In this document: piece after piece, positions 19,131-27,642 of the stretch
How positions within the stretch are numbered: the stretch's first letter is position 1
How the letters are laid out: every line of letters begins with the position of its first letter
Assembly (NCBI RefSeq): GCF_003313465.1
Contig: NZ_KZ845664.1
Location: 62,001 to 126,000 of the forward strand
Source: Thermoflavimicrobium daqui
GTDB taxonomy: Bacteria; Bacillota; Bacilli; Thermoactinomycetales; Thermoactinomycetaceae
Reading direction: 5' to 3'
Length of the DNA stretch: 64,000 bases
Notes under the pieces: generated by a model
Told to the model about the DNA's origin: nothing
The model's input: only the letters and a program-made list of their open reading frames with translations
The model's database searches: none
Program-made: the position numbers and the translations under genes

Positions 19131-19402
19131 GCCGAAGAAATTACGAATTATTTACAATCGGCTCAATAGGATTTACCTAAGGAAGAAAAAAGTGAACAAT
19201 TACTCTTAGCAGTATATACAATCCTATTGTATATAATTGGCTAGTCAGAGTTTCCCATTTGCAGCAATAACCATAAAGGTAATGATCTTCTAGCTTTGAT
19301 ACTAAAGATTACTGATCATAAATACTGTATAATGGGATGGATCAACAAATAAATTGACTAGGTAAAGAAGTGATGGATGAAGCTCAACCTCATGATTGGG
19401 GC
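19131..19402 (+). pseudogene. Decayed second copy of prpC
   Basis: The stretch reads AEEITNYLQSAQ, a stop, then DLPKEEKSEQLLLAV, matching the prpC segment at about 16629-16713. It continues with fragments corresponding to the C-terminal GGKDNISLILIK motif near 19277-19310. The block EAQPHDWG at 19378-19401 is equivalent to the last residues of prpC (MAQPHNWG). Stops, frameshifts and a large internal deletion leave no phosphatase. It is the remnant phosphatase of a duplicated prpC-prkC pair. Confidence 0.85.
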
Positions 19403-19423
19403 TTTAGGAGGAATAAGATCATC

Positions 19424-20947
19424 ATGCGAATGGAAGGGAAGAAGTTAGGAGATCGCTACGAAGTGATCAGCCGTATCGGCGGCGGAGGAATGGCTGTCGT
19501 ATATAAGGCAAGAGATTTATTATTGAATCGCATGGTAGCGATTAAAATATTAAGTGAATCCCTTAGTAATGATTCAGAGTTTATCCGGCGATTTAGTCGT
19601 GAAGCACAAGCAGCAGGTAGTTTATCACACCCCAATGTGGTTAATGTTTACGATGTTGGAAGAGAAGATTTCATTCACTACATAGTGATGGAACTGATTG
19701 AAGGTCCTACTTTAAAGCAATACATCTTGGATCAGGGGCCACTTTCAGTTGAAGAATCTGCTCGGATTGCGATGCAAATCTGTGACGGATTAGGGCATGC
19801 TCATGATAACCAAATTGTGCATCGTGATATAAAACCACATAATATAATGCTTCATAAACATGGGCAAGCGAAAGTGACCGACTTCGGAATTGCGCGTGCA
19901 GCTAGCTCTTCGACGATTACCCAGCAAGGATCGATGATGGGATCTGTGCACTATTTTTCACCCGAACAAGCAAGGGGAGGACAAATCGAAGAACGGTCCG
20001 ATATTTACTCGTTAGGTGTTGTATTATACGAAATGTTGACGGGTAGACTTCCGTTTGATGGGGACACTGCTGTAAGTATTGCGCTAAAACACTTACAAGA
20101 AGATCCAGAAGATCCACGAAAGTTTAATCCAAGCATACCTGATCATGTGGTGTCGATAGTTTCACGTGCGATGCAAAAAGATCCAAACATGCGTTATCCT
20201 TCGATACATGCCATGCGACAGGACTTAGAGCAAGCTCTTCAATTCATGTCTAATCATACCTATTCTTCACCGCAACATTACCAAAATAAACCACCGTTTC
20301 AACAGTTTGAAAGAATGAATAAGTCTGAAAAACCAAAGCCCTATGTAAAGCCAGATCCCCCAAGGAGAGAAAATAAATCTTTCGTGGGAAAGATCGTGGT
20401 CCAATTTAAAGAGGGATCATCCAAAACACTAAAGCTACTATTTGGTTTTGTTGCTATTTGTGCAATCATTTTTTTAGCCATTAATTGGTTTGATGAAGAT
20501 TCCTCAACAACAGGTGGTACTGCATCAGCATCCGAATCGGTTCAGATACCTGATTTAAAAAATATGAAGAAAGATAAAGCGATAGAGGAATTACAAAAGC
20601 TAGGATTAGAAGTTGAAGAGAAAGAAGAAAAAAGTGATAAAGTTAAAGCGAATCGCGTAGTTAAGACCGAGCCGGAAAGCGGAGCTGAAGTAGAGAAGGG
20701 CACCACGATCACCCTGTATGTGACACCTGAAGGAAAGAAAGTGGAGAAGAATTATGTTGGACTTTGGGAAACTAGACTAGATAAATCAGAAGTGAAGCAC
20801 TGGTATTGTAATGGTGGCCAAGAGGGGAAAGTATATCACCAATACCCTAAACAAGGTGACTACTTAAATGAAGGTGAAAAAGTACAGGTTTGGATTGGAT
20901 CTGGTAATAGCCAGTGTCAAAAGCCGCCAATAACCTCTGACAATTAA
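19424..20947 (+). CDS. PASTA-domain Ser/Thr protein kinase (copy 2)
   Basis: About 507 residues from ATG 19424 with AGGAGG upstream. It is a close paralogue of the preceding kinase: the same glycine loop, HRDIKPHNIML, DFGIARA and SVHYFSPEQARGG. A single membrane span (about FGFVAICAIIFLAINWF) is followed by one clear PASTA repeat and a shorter Cys-containing C-terminal unit. The juxtamembrane linker and extracellular part differ from copy 1 far more than the kinase domain, suggesting changed ligand or partner choice. It has no dedicated intact phosphatase beside it. Confidence 0.93.
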   Translation: MRMEGKKLGDRYEVISRIGGGGMAVVYKARDLLLNRMVAIKILSESLSNDSEFIRRFSREAQAAGSLSHPNVVNVYDVGREDFIHYIVMELIEGPTLKQYILDQGPLSVEESARIAMQICDGLGHAHDNQIVHRDIKPHNIMLHKHGQAKVTDFGIARAASSSTITQQGSMMGSVHYFSPEQARGGQIEERSDIYSLGVVLYEMLTGRLPFDGDTAVSIALKHLQEDPEDPRKFNPSIPDHVVSIVSRAMQKDPNMRYPSIHAMRQDLEQALQFMSNHTYSSPQHYQNKPPFQQFERMNKSEKPKPYVKPDPPRRENKSFVGKIVVQFKEGSSKTLKLLFGFVAICAIIFLAINWFDEDSSTTGGTASASESVQIPDLKNMKKDKAIEELQKLGLEVEEKEEKSDKVKANRVVKTEPESGAEVEKGTTITLYVTPEGKKVEKNYVGLWETRLDKSEVKHWYCNGGQEGKVYHQYPKQGDYLNEGEKVQVWIGSGNSQCQKPPITSDN

Positions 20948-20965
20948 TATCTCATTTTATGATTT

Positions 20966-21006
20966 CTGCAGATTCATGGTTTCATGGGTCTGCAGATTTT
21001 GTTTTT
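20966..21006 (+). terminator. Terminator after prkC copy 2
   Basis: CTGCAGA (20966-20972) pairs with TCTGCAG (20989-20995) and is followed by T-rich sequence. It is homologous to the hairpin at 18978-19020. A TATAAT at 21014-21019 follows in both copies. Confidence 0.7.
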
Positions 21007-21131
21007 CTGTTAGTATAATACATAATATAAGAGGATAATGTAGTTGTACTTATTTTGAGGGGCTTTTAAATAATAAAAGGATAAAAGTACGGATACATTT
21101 TTCTAAATGAAGGGAATAAGGAGGTTGTTTG

Positions 21132-22019
21132 ATGCCGCAAGGGCAAATTTTTAAAGCAATTAGTGGATTTTACTATGTACGTACTTTGGATGGAGAGGAG
21201 TTGGAATGTCGAGCTAGAGGGGTGTTTAAGTTTGCTAAGAAGAAAGTGAAACCTTTGGTAGGAGATATGGTCGAAGTAGAAAAAACAGGGGAAGCAGAAG
21301 GCGTAGTCGTCTCGGTAGAGCCTAGACAGACTGAATTACTGCGCCCACCAATTGCGAATGTGGAGCAAGCGATTGTCGTCTGTTCATTACGTGAACCACC
21401 ATTTCAACAAATGCCATTAGATCGATTTTTGGTTCATGCTGAACGTGAGGGTTTAGAGATTGTTATTTGTTTAACCAAATATGATTTGATCGAAGATGAA
21501 CATGAAGTTGCACAAATCCGAGCTATTTATCAAGCGGCTGATTATCCAGTTGTTACGACAAGCATTCGTACAGGGCAAGGTGTTGAAGAGTTACAAGCGT
21601 ATTTAAAAGACCGAGTATCTGTATTTGCTGGTCAATCTGGGGTTGGCAAGTCGTCTTTATTAAATCAACTCCTTCCAAGTAAAGAGTTGCAAACCGGAGC
21701 GGTAAGTCGTAAGATTGGACGGGGACGACATACGACTAGACAAGTTGAATTACTACAGCTGTCTCATGGTGGACTCGTAGCAGACACACCAGGATTTAGC
21801 CAGCTCACTTTTCATGGTATGGAAGCAGAAGAGCTGGGCTCTTGTTTTCCAGAGATTCATAAAAACGCTTCAGCTTGCCGTTTTCGAGGTTGTCTACATA
21901 TCAATGAACCTCACTGTGCCATTCGGCTCGCTGTCGAAAATAAGGATATGGATGAGTCGCGTTATCAGCACTATCTACAGTTCTTACAGGAAATTAAACA
22001 GCAACCAAGGAGGTATTAA
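21132..22019 (+). CDS. rsgA: Ribosome small-subunit biogenesis GTPase RsgA
   Basis: 295 residues from ATG 21132, set by AAGGAGG. Circularly permuted GTPase: G4-like LTKYD precedes P-loop GQSGVGKSSLL and DTPGFSQL. An OB-fold N-terminus and C-terminal zinc-binding cysteines/histidine (CRFRGCLHINEPHC) complete it. It acts late in 30S maturation. Position after prkC is conserved (cpgA in B. subtilis). Confidence 0.96.
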   Translation: MPQGQIFKAISGFYYVRTLDGEELECRARGVFKFAKKKVKPLVGDMVEVEKTGEAEGVVVSVEPRQTELLRPPIANVEQAIVVCSLREPPFQQMPLDRFLVHAEREGLEIVICLTKYDLIEDEHEVAQIRAIYQAADYPVVTTSIRTGQGVEELQAYLKDRVSVFAGQSGVGKSSLLNQLLPSKELQTGAVSRKIGRGRHTTRQVELLQLSHGGLVADTPGFSQLTFHGMEAEELGSCFPEIHKNASACRFRGCLHINEPHCAIRLAVENKDMDESRYQHYLQFLQEIKQQPRRY

Positions 22020-22673
22020 ATGATGATTAAGATTGCTCCATCGATTTTATCGGCAGATTTCGCGAGATTAAAAGAGGAAATTGATGAAATAGAAAAAGCA
22101 GGAGCGGACTGGATTCATATAGATGTGATGGATGGTCATTTTGTCCCTAATATTACACTGGGACCATTGGTTGTTAATGCGATTCGCCCCCATACATCAT
22201 TACCACTTGATGTTCATTTAATGATTGAAGAACCTGATCGTTATATTTCGGACTTCGTAAAAGCAGGAGCGGACTATATTTCCGTGCATCAAGAAGCTTG
22301 TCCTCATTTGCATAGAACGATTTATCATATTAAAGAGCAAGGAGTAAAAGCAGGTGTGGTGATCAACCCAGCTACTCCTGTTGCATTGATTGAACCGATC
22401 TTAGCAGATGTGGATCTAGTTCTTTTAATGACTGTCAATCCAGGATTTGGTGGGCAAAAATTTATTGCAAGTGTACTACCAAAAATTGCTCAAGTTCGTA
22501 AATGGATGGAGGAGAAAGGCCTAGATATCCCCATCGAGGTCGATGGTGGAGTCAATCAGGAAACGGCAAGACAAGTCGTAGAAGCAGGTGCAAATGTATT
22601 AGTAGCTGGCTCGGCGATCTTTGGAGCAAATGATCGCAGGAAGGCTTTAGCGGAAATACGTGCGACTAAATAA
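22020..22673 (+). CDS. rpe: Ribulose-phosphate 3-epimerase
   Basis: 217 residues. TIM-barrel motifs [42 protein letters not shown] and IEVDGGV hold the metal ligands and catalytic aspartates. It interconverts ribulose-5-P and xylulose-5-P in the pentose phosphate pathway. It starts directly after the rsgA stop, with AAGGAGG inside the rsgA end. Confidence 0.97.
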   Translation: MMIKIAPSILSADFARLKEEIDEIEKAGADWIHIDVMDGHFVPNITLGPLVVNAIRPHTSLPLDVHLMIEEPDRYISDFVKAGADYISVHQEACPHLHRTIYHIKEQGVKAGVVINPATPVALIEPILADVDLVLLMTVNPGFGGQKFIASVLPKIAQVRKWMEEKGLDIPIEVDGGVNQETARQVVEAGANVLVAGSAIFGANDRRKALAEIRATK

Positions 22674-22758
22674 AAAATAGAGCCTGTTCATGACATTGAA
22701 TCATAAAATAATTCATTTGTTTGTGTATTTATTATTTGAAAGATAGAGGGAGAATACC

Positions 22759-23310
22759 ATGAACCCATTATCAAAAAAGCTAGTCACCTTGATCGAAATA
22801 GCGATAATGGCTGCGATTGCAACTGTTTTAGATAAATTGGCTATTTATCAAGCACCTTATGGTGGATCCATTACCTTAGTGATGATTCCCATATTAGTTG
22901 TAGGACTTCGCAGAGGATTATGGGCTGGAATGACAGCAGGACTATTAACCGGGATTTTACAATTGCTTTTGGGAGGATATATTGTTCATCCCATCCAGTT
23001 ACTTTTAGATTATCCAATTGCTTTTGGCGCACTGGGTATAGCGGGTTTAGTTCATTTAAAACAAGGTCAAAATAAAAATCGCCAAATACTTTTAAGTGGT
23101 ATTGGTATTTTCATAGCGGGACTCGGACGTTTGCTCAGCCATTTTGTGTCAGGAATCGTTTTTTTTGCAGACAGTGCTCCGAAAGGGCAAAGTCCTTATC
23201 TATATTCATTTGTTTATAATGCCGCCTATATGGTTCCAAATATGATTCTTGCACTTATTGTAGCGATTATTTTAATTTATACTGCACCTCAATTAGTGTA
23301 TCGTCGTTAA
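22759..23310 (+). CDS. thiT: Energy-coupled thiamine transporter substrate-binding subunit ThiT
   Basis: 183 residues with about six hydrophobic segments. Features match the ThiT/YuaJ S-component: IEIAIMAAIATVLDKLAIYQAPYGG-type opening, GLRRGLWAGMTAGLLTG and a late FVYNAAYMVPNMI segment. It binds thiamine for the shared ECF module. It sits one base before thiN. No TPP riboswitch is visible in the 85 nt upstream, unusual for this gene. Confidence 0.9.
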   Translation: MNPLSKKLVTLIEIAIMAAIATVLDKLAIYQAPYGGSITLVMIPILVVGLRRGLWAGMTAGLLTGILQLLLGGYIVHPIQLLLDYPIAFGALGIAGLVHLKQGQNKNRQILLSGIGIFIAGLGRLLSHFVSGIVFFADSAPKGQSPYLYSFVYNAAYMVPNMILALIVAIILIYTAPQLVYRR

Positions 23311-23311
23311 G

Positions 23312-23974
23312 ATGAAAAGAGTGGTAGTAGTAGGCGGTGGTGAACTCGTACATTTGGATCTTATGCGGATTAAACCGGAGCAAGATTTTATCATTACTGC
23401 AGATGCTGGTCTCCTTCCCCTCGTGGAAGCAGGAATTACACCACATTTGGCTGTTGGTGATTTTGATACCCTCGGTTTGGATAGACTCACTTGGCTTAAG
23501 AAGCTAGGTATTCCTTTTATACAGCTGCCTTTCGAAAAAGGAATGACTGATCTTCATTTTGCCGTGGAAGAAGCTCTAAAAGTAGAGCCAGATGAAGTCG
23601 TGATTTTAGGTGCCTATGGAGGAGCACGTATTGATCATGCTTTAGCTAATATTGGCTTGCTGGAATGGATTGAAGAACAAGGGGGAAAAGGGGTCATTTA
23701 TCATCATACAAATCGCCTCCGTTTGTTGGTAGCACCTATCAAAATCTATTTGAATCAAGAGGTAGGCTATTCATATGTTTCGCTTCTGCCAATCAGTAGG
23801 AGGGTGGAAGGTATTACAACTTCAGGAATGCGCTACCCTCTACAAAATGGAGTATTGATACGCGGTAGGACATTAGGGATTAGTAATGAGTTGAATGAAC
23901 GGACAGCTCACATTGAAATCCATAAAGGGAAATGTTTGTTGATTGAAAGTAGTGATCATGCCTTCAATCAGTAG
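23312..23974 (+). CDS. thiN: Thiamine pyrophosphokinase
   Basis: 220 residues with VGDFDTLG and EKGMTDLHFAVEEAL, the metal- and ATP-binding motifs of the family, and the C-terminal beta-sandwich that binds thiamine. It converts thiamine to TPP. Immediately follows thiT, so uptake and activation are probably co-expressed. It corresponds to yloS in the B. subtilis cluster. Confidence 0.94.
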   Translation: MKRVVVVGGGELVHLDLMRIKPEQDFIITADAGLLPLVEAGITPHLAVGDFDTLGLDRLTWLKKLGIPFIQLPFEKGMTDLHFAVEEALKVEPDEVVILGAYGGARIDHALANIGLLEWIEEQGGKGVIYHHTNRLRLLVAPIKIYLNQEVGYSYVSLLPISRRVEGITTSGMRYPLQNGVLIRGRTLGISNELNERTAHIEIHKGKCLLIESSDHAFNQ

Positions 23975-24019
23975 GACGGAGATAAAGAGATATAGTCGAA
24001 AAGGCTACTTATGCAAAGT

Positions 24020-24052
24020 AAGCTCTTCCAATCAATAAGGAAGAGCTTTTTT
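24020..24052 (+). terminator. Terminator after thiN
   Basis: AAGCTCTTCC (24020-24029) pairs perfectly with GGAAGAGCTT (24039-24048), followed by a T-run. It ends the long rlmN-to-thiN unit. Confidence 0.88.
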
Positions 24053-24146
24053 GTATGCTTCTCATGTTCTAGGGACATATTGAACTCTATAGAATATAAA
24101 TAAATGGAGGTATGCAACCGTAACCGATTAGATTGGAGGGAAAATA

Positions 24147-24233
24147 GTGAGATTTTATACCGTTAAGCTTCCGAAGTTTTTGGGTGGTGTGGTCAAGGTT
24201 TTACTAAATATATTTGCTAAAAAAGAACAATAA
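24147..24233 (+). CDS. spoVM: Stage V sporulation protein M
   Basis: A 28-residue ORF starting with GTG after TTGGAGGG: MRFYTVKLPKFLGG, then VVKVLLNIFAKKEQ. It closely matches SpoVM, the 26-residue amphipathic helix that recognises the convex forespore membrane and anchors SpoIVA of the spore coat. It lies between thiN and rpmB as in B. subtilis. The C-terminus is two residues longer than the B. subtilis peptide. Confidence 0.95.
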   Translation: MRFYTVKLPKFLGGVVKVLLNIFAKKEQ

Positions 24234-24252
24234 TATAAAAGTTTGTGGTTTT

Positions 24253-24278
24253 CCCCTCCTCTTGAGGGGTATTTTATT
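24253..24278 (+). terminator. Terminator after spoVM
   Basis: CCCCTC (24253-24258) pairs with GAGGGG (24264-24269), followed by TATTTTATT. It lies 20 nt after the spoVM stop. Confidence 0.75.
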
Positions 24279-24618
24279 ATGAGTAAAGAATCATTTGAGC
24301 TTAAACGAATTGATATACCGATTTTTGATTTAAAATGATGAAGCAGAGTGTAAGTTTGGTGTATATAAAAAACCTGTAGCTATGGGAGTTTCTTACTAGT
24401 TGTAAGGAAGAAGCTTCTTTCTACAAAAGGCTTTTCTCCCTTAATCGCTCTTGAGTAAAACCATATCACTTTTTCACAGATGTGAGCCTAAAGAATGCAA
24501 ATTTTGTTTAAAGTATGTTCTATTATGTTCTATGAATCACCACAGGAGCGAACAAAGTTTAATTCATCTCACCTCTTATGAAGGTGGGGGCAACTTGTAT
24601 AAACAGGTGAAAAAATGA
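24279..24618. other. Intergenic region spoVM / rpmB 3' end
   Basis: No convincing gene. A 19-codon ORF at 24280-24339 lacks an RBS. A 12-nt palindrome AAGAAGCTTCTT occurs near 24403. Nothing else was recognised. Confidence 0.35.
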
Positions 24619-24654
24619 AAACCTAGTATCTAGAGGTAGATAGATACTAGGTTT
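24619..24654 (-). terminator. Terminator of rpmB
   Basis: AAACCTAGTATCT (24619-24631) pairs perfectly over 13 bp with AGATACTAGGTTT (24642-24654). Read on the minus strand it is followed by a T-rich stretch, so it terminates rpmB. Confidence 0.85.
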
Positions 24655-24680
24655 ATTTCCAGAGTATATTGGAAAAATGA

Positions 24681-24869
24681 TTACACACGGGTAACTTTAC
24701 CGGATTTAAGTGCTTTGGTGCTAACGTAGACGCGTTTCGGTTTCCCATCTACGAGAATACGTACTTTTTGTACATTTACGCCCCATTTTCTTTTGTTTTT
24801 ACGGTTGGAGTGGCTTACTTTGTTTCCGGTTGAACCTGATTTGCCAGTAATAAAGCAACGACGTGCCAA
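24681..24869 (-). CDS. rpmB: 50S ribosomal protein L28
   Basis: 62 residues starting [20 protein letters not shown] and ending [10 protein letters not shown], typical of L28. The start is the TTG at 24869; the in-frame GTG three codons upstream overlaps the AGGAGG ribosome-binding site and is excluded. It is read opposite to its neighbours, as in B. subtilis. Cys5 is the only cysteine. Confidence 0.96.
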   Translation of the reverse strand: MARRCFITGKSGSTGNKVSHSNRKNKRKWGVNVQKVRILVDGKPKRVYVSTKALKSGKVTRV

Positions 24870-24922
24870 TATGTCCACCTCCTGTTCTTTGTCACGTACC
24901 AGTTCGTACTAAATACCAAGAC

Positions 24923-24952
24923 ATTGTAGCATATCTTTAACTTATTTCGCAA
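24923..24952 (-). promoter_or_regulatory. Promoter of rpmB
   Basis: On the minus strand TTGCGA (24952-24947), an 18-nt spacer, and TACAAT (24928-24923) preceded by TGC form a good extended -10 promoter. It lies about 54 nt before the rpmB start. Confidence 0.7.
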
Positions 24953-25479
24953 GATGAAGAAAAAAGGGGAGGTTTTTCTGTTTTTCGGGAAAGGTATATA
25001 AAGTCAGGGTTGTTGATTAACTAAACATTGTAAAAGTAAGAAGGGTATTTTTCGGCTAAGAGACCTCTTGGGAGAGGACCGTATTACTTTTTGTAGGATA
25101 TCGATGGGAGCGTGGCGAAAACATGAGTTTATACTCTCTTTATATTAGGTAAATCAACATGACTAATATAAAGTGTACAAATTTTGTAAGATGAAAAGAG
25201 TTGTCTCTTTCCATCTCTGACACGTTATTGTACAATTGTGCTAGCGAAAATGCCGAACCTCATCGATGTCTAGCATAAACAAGCAGCATTGCGTAGTTGG
25301 TCGCGCAGGAAAATCAAATTGCAAGGGAGGATAGCGTTGCAATAGATCAAAGGCTTAATATCTTTGATTTGTACGGCAATTTTGTCGGAAGTTACGCCTT
25401 AGGAGTGTTGTACCAAACGCGAGTAACGAAAAATAGTGAAAGTGGGCACGATGAATAAGGAAATTGCAACGAATTCACT
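24953..25479. other. Highly structured intergenic region rpmB / asp23
   Basis: About 530 nt without a convincing gene. It contains a series of perfect inverted repeats: AAAAGTAA/TTACTTTT (25032-25039/25084-25091) enclosing CCTCT/AGAGG (25064-25077). CTTTATATTAG/CTAATATAAAG (25138-25148/25163-25173, 11 bp). GATG-AAAGAG/CTCTTT-CATC (25190-25215). ATTGCAA/TTGCAAT (25318-25324/25337-25343). ATCAAAG/CTTTGAT (25346-25352/25362-25368). The region may hold a regulatory leader of asp23 or a small RNA. Confidence 0.45.
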
Positions 25480-25845
25480 ATGAACTTAGAAGTAAACTCA
25501 ACATTAGGACCGATTTATGTTACAGATTCTGTCATTGCGAATATCGCCGGGGTTGCGGCAATCGACTGCTATGGGCTAGTTGGAATGGCATCTCGCAATC
25601 AACTAAAGGATGGAATTACAGAGCTATTAGGTAGAGAAAATTTGAGCAGAGGAATTGAAGTTAGGCAGGAGAACGGTGAATATATCATTGATATATATAT
25701 TATTGTGGGCTTTGGTACTAAAATTTCTGAAGTAGCCCATAATGTACAAGCGAAAATTAAATATACCCTTGACCAAATGCTTGGGGTGAAGGTAGATCAA
25801 GTCAATATTTTTGTGCAAGGAGTTCGCTTGTTGAATGAAGAGTAA
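25480..25845 (+). CDS. Asp23/YloU (DUF322) family envelope stress protein
   Basis: 121 residues. The start NLEVNSTLGPIYVTDSVIANIAGVAA and the later VNIFVQGVRLLNE are characteristic of Asp23/Gls24-family proteins (YloU in B. subtilis). The function is not well defined; the family is linked to cell-envelope homeostasis, and this member always precedes the FakA gene. It ends 12 nt before fakA. Confidence 0.92.
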   Translation: MNLEVNSTLGPIYVTDSVIANIAGVAAIDCYGLVGMASRNQLKDGITELLGRENLSRGIEVRQENGEYIIDIYIIVGFGTKISEVAHNVQAKIKYTLDQMLGVKVDQVNIFVQGVRLLNEE

Positions 25846-25856
25846 GGAGGAGCACG

Positions 25857-27557
25857 GTGACACAGCAACAAATCAATGCAACACTTTTTCTGAATATGAT
25901 GCAGGCAGGAGCGCAAAACTTAAATCGTCGGGTTGAAGAAGTTAACGCGCTGAATGTTTTTCCAGTTCCAGATGGTGATACAGGAACAAATATGAATTTA
26001 ACTCTATCTTCCGGCGTTGCTGAAATGGAAAAACACGCTACAGCGAATACGGTTGGTGAATTGGCAGGCGCTTTATCAAAAGGTCTGTTGATGGGGGCAC
26101 GCGGAAACTCAGGTGTCATTTTATCCCAATTATTTCGTGGTTTTGCTAAGGCGATTGATCATAAAGAGGAAATCAATGCCATTCAGCTAGCTGATGCGTT
26201 CCAACGGGGTGTAGAGACGGCTTATAAAGCAGTGATAAAGCCGGTTGAGGGGACGATTTTAACTGTAGCTCGAGAGGCTGCTGAAGCAGGAATGCGCCGT
26301 TCATGGTATGCAGAAAGTCCAGCAGCGATCTTAGAGATTATTTTAAATGAGGCTCGCCGTTCTCTTGCGCGTACACCTGAATTGTTGCCAGTTTTAAAGC
26401 AAGCAGGAGTTGTTGATGCTGGAGGACAAGGGCTTATTTATGTTTATGAAGGAATGTTTCAAGCGCTTACAGGCGAAATAAAAATCGATGAAAAGCCTAC
26501 TAATAAGCAAGAAGAGATGGATTCGCTAGCTTCAAAAGCTCATCATGCAAATGCTCAATCAAAAATTGATCCTGCTCAAATTGAATATGGTTATTGTACA
26601 GAGTTTATGATTCAGCTTCATACAGACAGACGTCCAACAGAAAAATTTGAAGAGACAGCTTTCCGTCAAGCAATGACTCAATTTGGCGATTCTTTACTAG
26701 TTGTTGCTGATGACGAATTAGTAAAAGTACATATTCATGCAGAATATCCTGGGGACGCAATGAATTATGCTATGAAGTATGGAGATTTAACCCGAATTAA
26801 AATTGAGAATATGCGTGAGCAATATGCAAATGTAACCGAAGGACACGATTATACCCTTTCAGCGGGTACAGAAAAGGAAGTTCCTGCCGAAATAGAACAT
26901 AAGCGCTATGCTTTGATAGCGGTAGCTGCTGGTACGGGCATTGCGGAAGTATTCCGTAGTATGGGTGTAGATGTGGTAATTGAAGGCGGACAAACGATGA
27001 ATCCAAGCACAGAAGATATCGTTAAAGCGATGGAACAAATTTCTGCGGACCACGTTTTTATTCTGCCAAATAATAAGAACATTATTTTGACCGCTGAACA
27101 AGTAGATGAACTAGTAGAGCCCACAGTAACTGTTATTCCAACGAAAACGATTCCACAAGGGCTAGCTGCTTTGTTATCCTTTAATTCCGAACAGGAGCCA
27201 GAAGAAAATAAAAAGCAAATGATTGCAGGTTATCAAGCCGTTCGCTCTGGTGAATGTACATATGCAGTTCGGGATTCTAATATCGGTGGAATTGATATTG
27301 AAGCAGGTGACTTCTTGGGAATCCAAGATGGAAAAATTGAAGTGGTTGGAAAAGAAATGCTTGATACAGTTCGTGAGTTATTACGAAAAATGAATGCGGA
27401 TGAAGCAGATGTAGTTACTGTATTCTATGGCAAAGATGTGACTAAAGCTCAAGTTGAAGAATTCCAAAGTAAATTAGAAGCGGAGTTCCCAGAGGCTGAA
27501 TGGGAATGGCATGATGGTGGACAACCACTTTACTATTTCCTCTTTTCTGTAGAGTAA
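25857..27557 (+). CDS. fakA: Fatty acid kinase catalytic subunit FakA (DhaL domain)
   Basis: 566 residues starting with GTG after AAGGAGGAG. The N-terminal DhaL/DAK2 domain has NVFPVPDGDTGTNMNLTL, with the Mg-ATP-binding aspartates, and GARGNSGVILSQ. A middle and a C-terminal DAK1-like 2 domain follow. It phosphorylates FakB-bound fatty acids for phospholipid synthesis (YloV). A DegV/FakB-type protein is encoded next, giving a plausible complete FakAB pair. Confidence 0.94.
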   Translation: MTQQQINATLFLNMMQAGAQNLNRRVEEVNALNVFPVPDGDTGTNMNLTLSSGVAEMEKHATANTVGELAGALSKGLLMGARGNSGVILSQLFRGFAKAIDHKEEINAIQLADAFQRGVETAYKAVIKPVEGTILTVAREAAEAGMRRSWYAESPAAILEIILNEARRSLARTPELLPVLKQAGVVDAGGQGLIYVYEGMFQALTGEIKIDEKPTNKQEEMDSLASKAHHANAQSKIDPAQIEYGYCTEFMIQLHTDRRPTEKFEETAFRQAMTQFGDSLLVVADDELVKVHIHAEYPGDAMNYAMKYGDLTRIKIENMREQYANVTEGHDYTLSAGTEKEVPAEIEHKRYALIAVAAGTGIAEVFRSMGVDVVIEGGQTMNPSTEDIVKAMEQISADHVFILPNNKNIILTAEQVDELVEPTVTVIPTKTIPQGLAALLSFNSEQEPEENKKQMIAGYQAVRSGECTYAVRDSNIGGIDIEAGDFLGIQDGKIEVVGKEMLDTVRELLRKMNADEADVVTVFYGKDVTKAQVEEFQSKLEAEFPEAEWEWHDGGQPLYYFLFSVE

Positions 27558-27599
27558 TGATGTTTGTCTAAAGATAGAGGTAAAGGAGGGGATTCTGCT

Positions 27600-27641
27600 A
27601 TGTTCTACCTCTTAGGTAGAGGAAAAGTAGCAGAGTATTGA
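27600..27641 (+). CDS. Putative 13-codon leader ORF upstream of the DegV gene
   Basis: ATG at 27600 lies nine bases after a strong AGGAGGG (27584-27590). It encodes MFYLLGRGKVAEY and stops at TGA 27639-27641, one base before the DegV ATG. The DegV ATG itself has no good Shine-Dalgarno sequence. An internal hairpin TCTACC/GGTAGA lies in the ORF, nested in CTGCTA/TAGCAG. A translational coupler is inferred. Confidence 0.4.
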   Translation: MFYLLGRGKVAEY

Positions 27642-27642
27642 C

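Noticed and set aside
22674-22758. TPP riboswitch before thiT
   Set aside because: The gap is too short and lacks the conserved THI-box sequences.
24280-24339. 19-codon ORF resembling a short leader peptide
   Set aside because: No RBS, lies in the spoVM terminator tail, no biosynthetic genes nearby.
25297-25458. 53-codon TTG ORF before asp23
   Set aside because: It looks fairly protein-like, but has no RBS, and the same bases form two perfect 7-bp hairpins.
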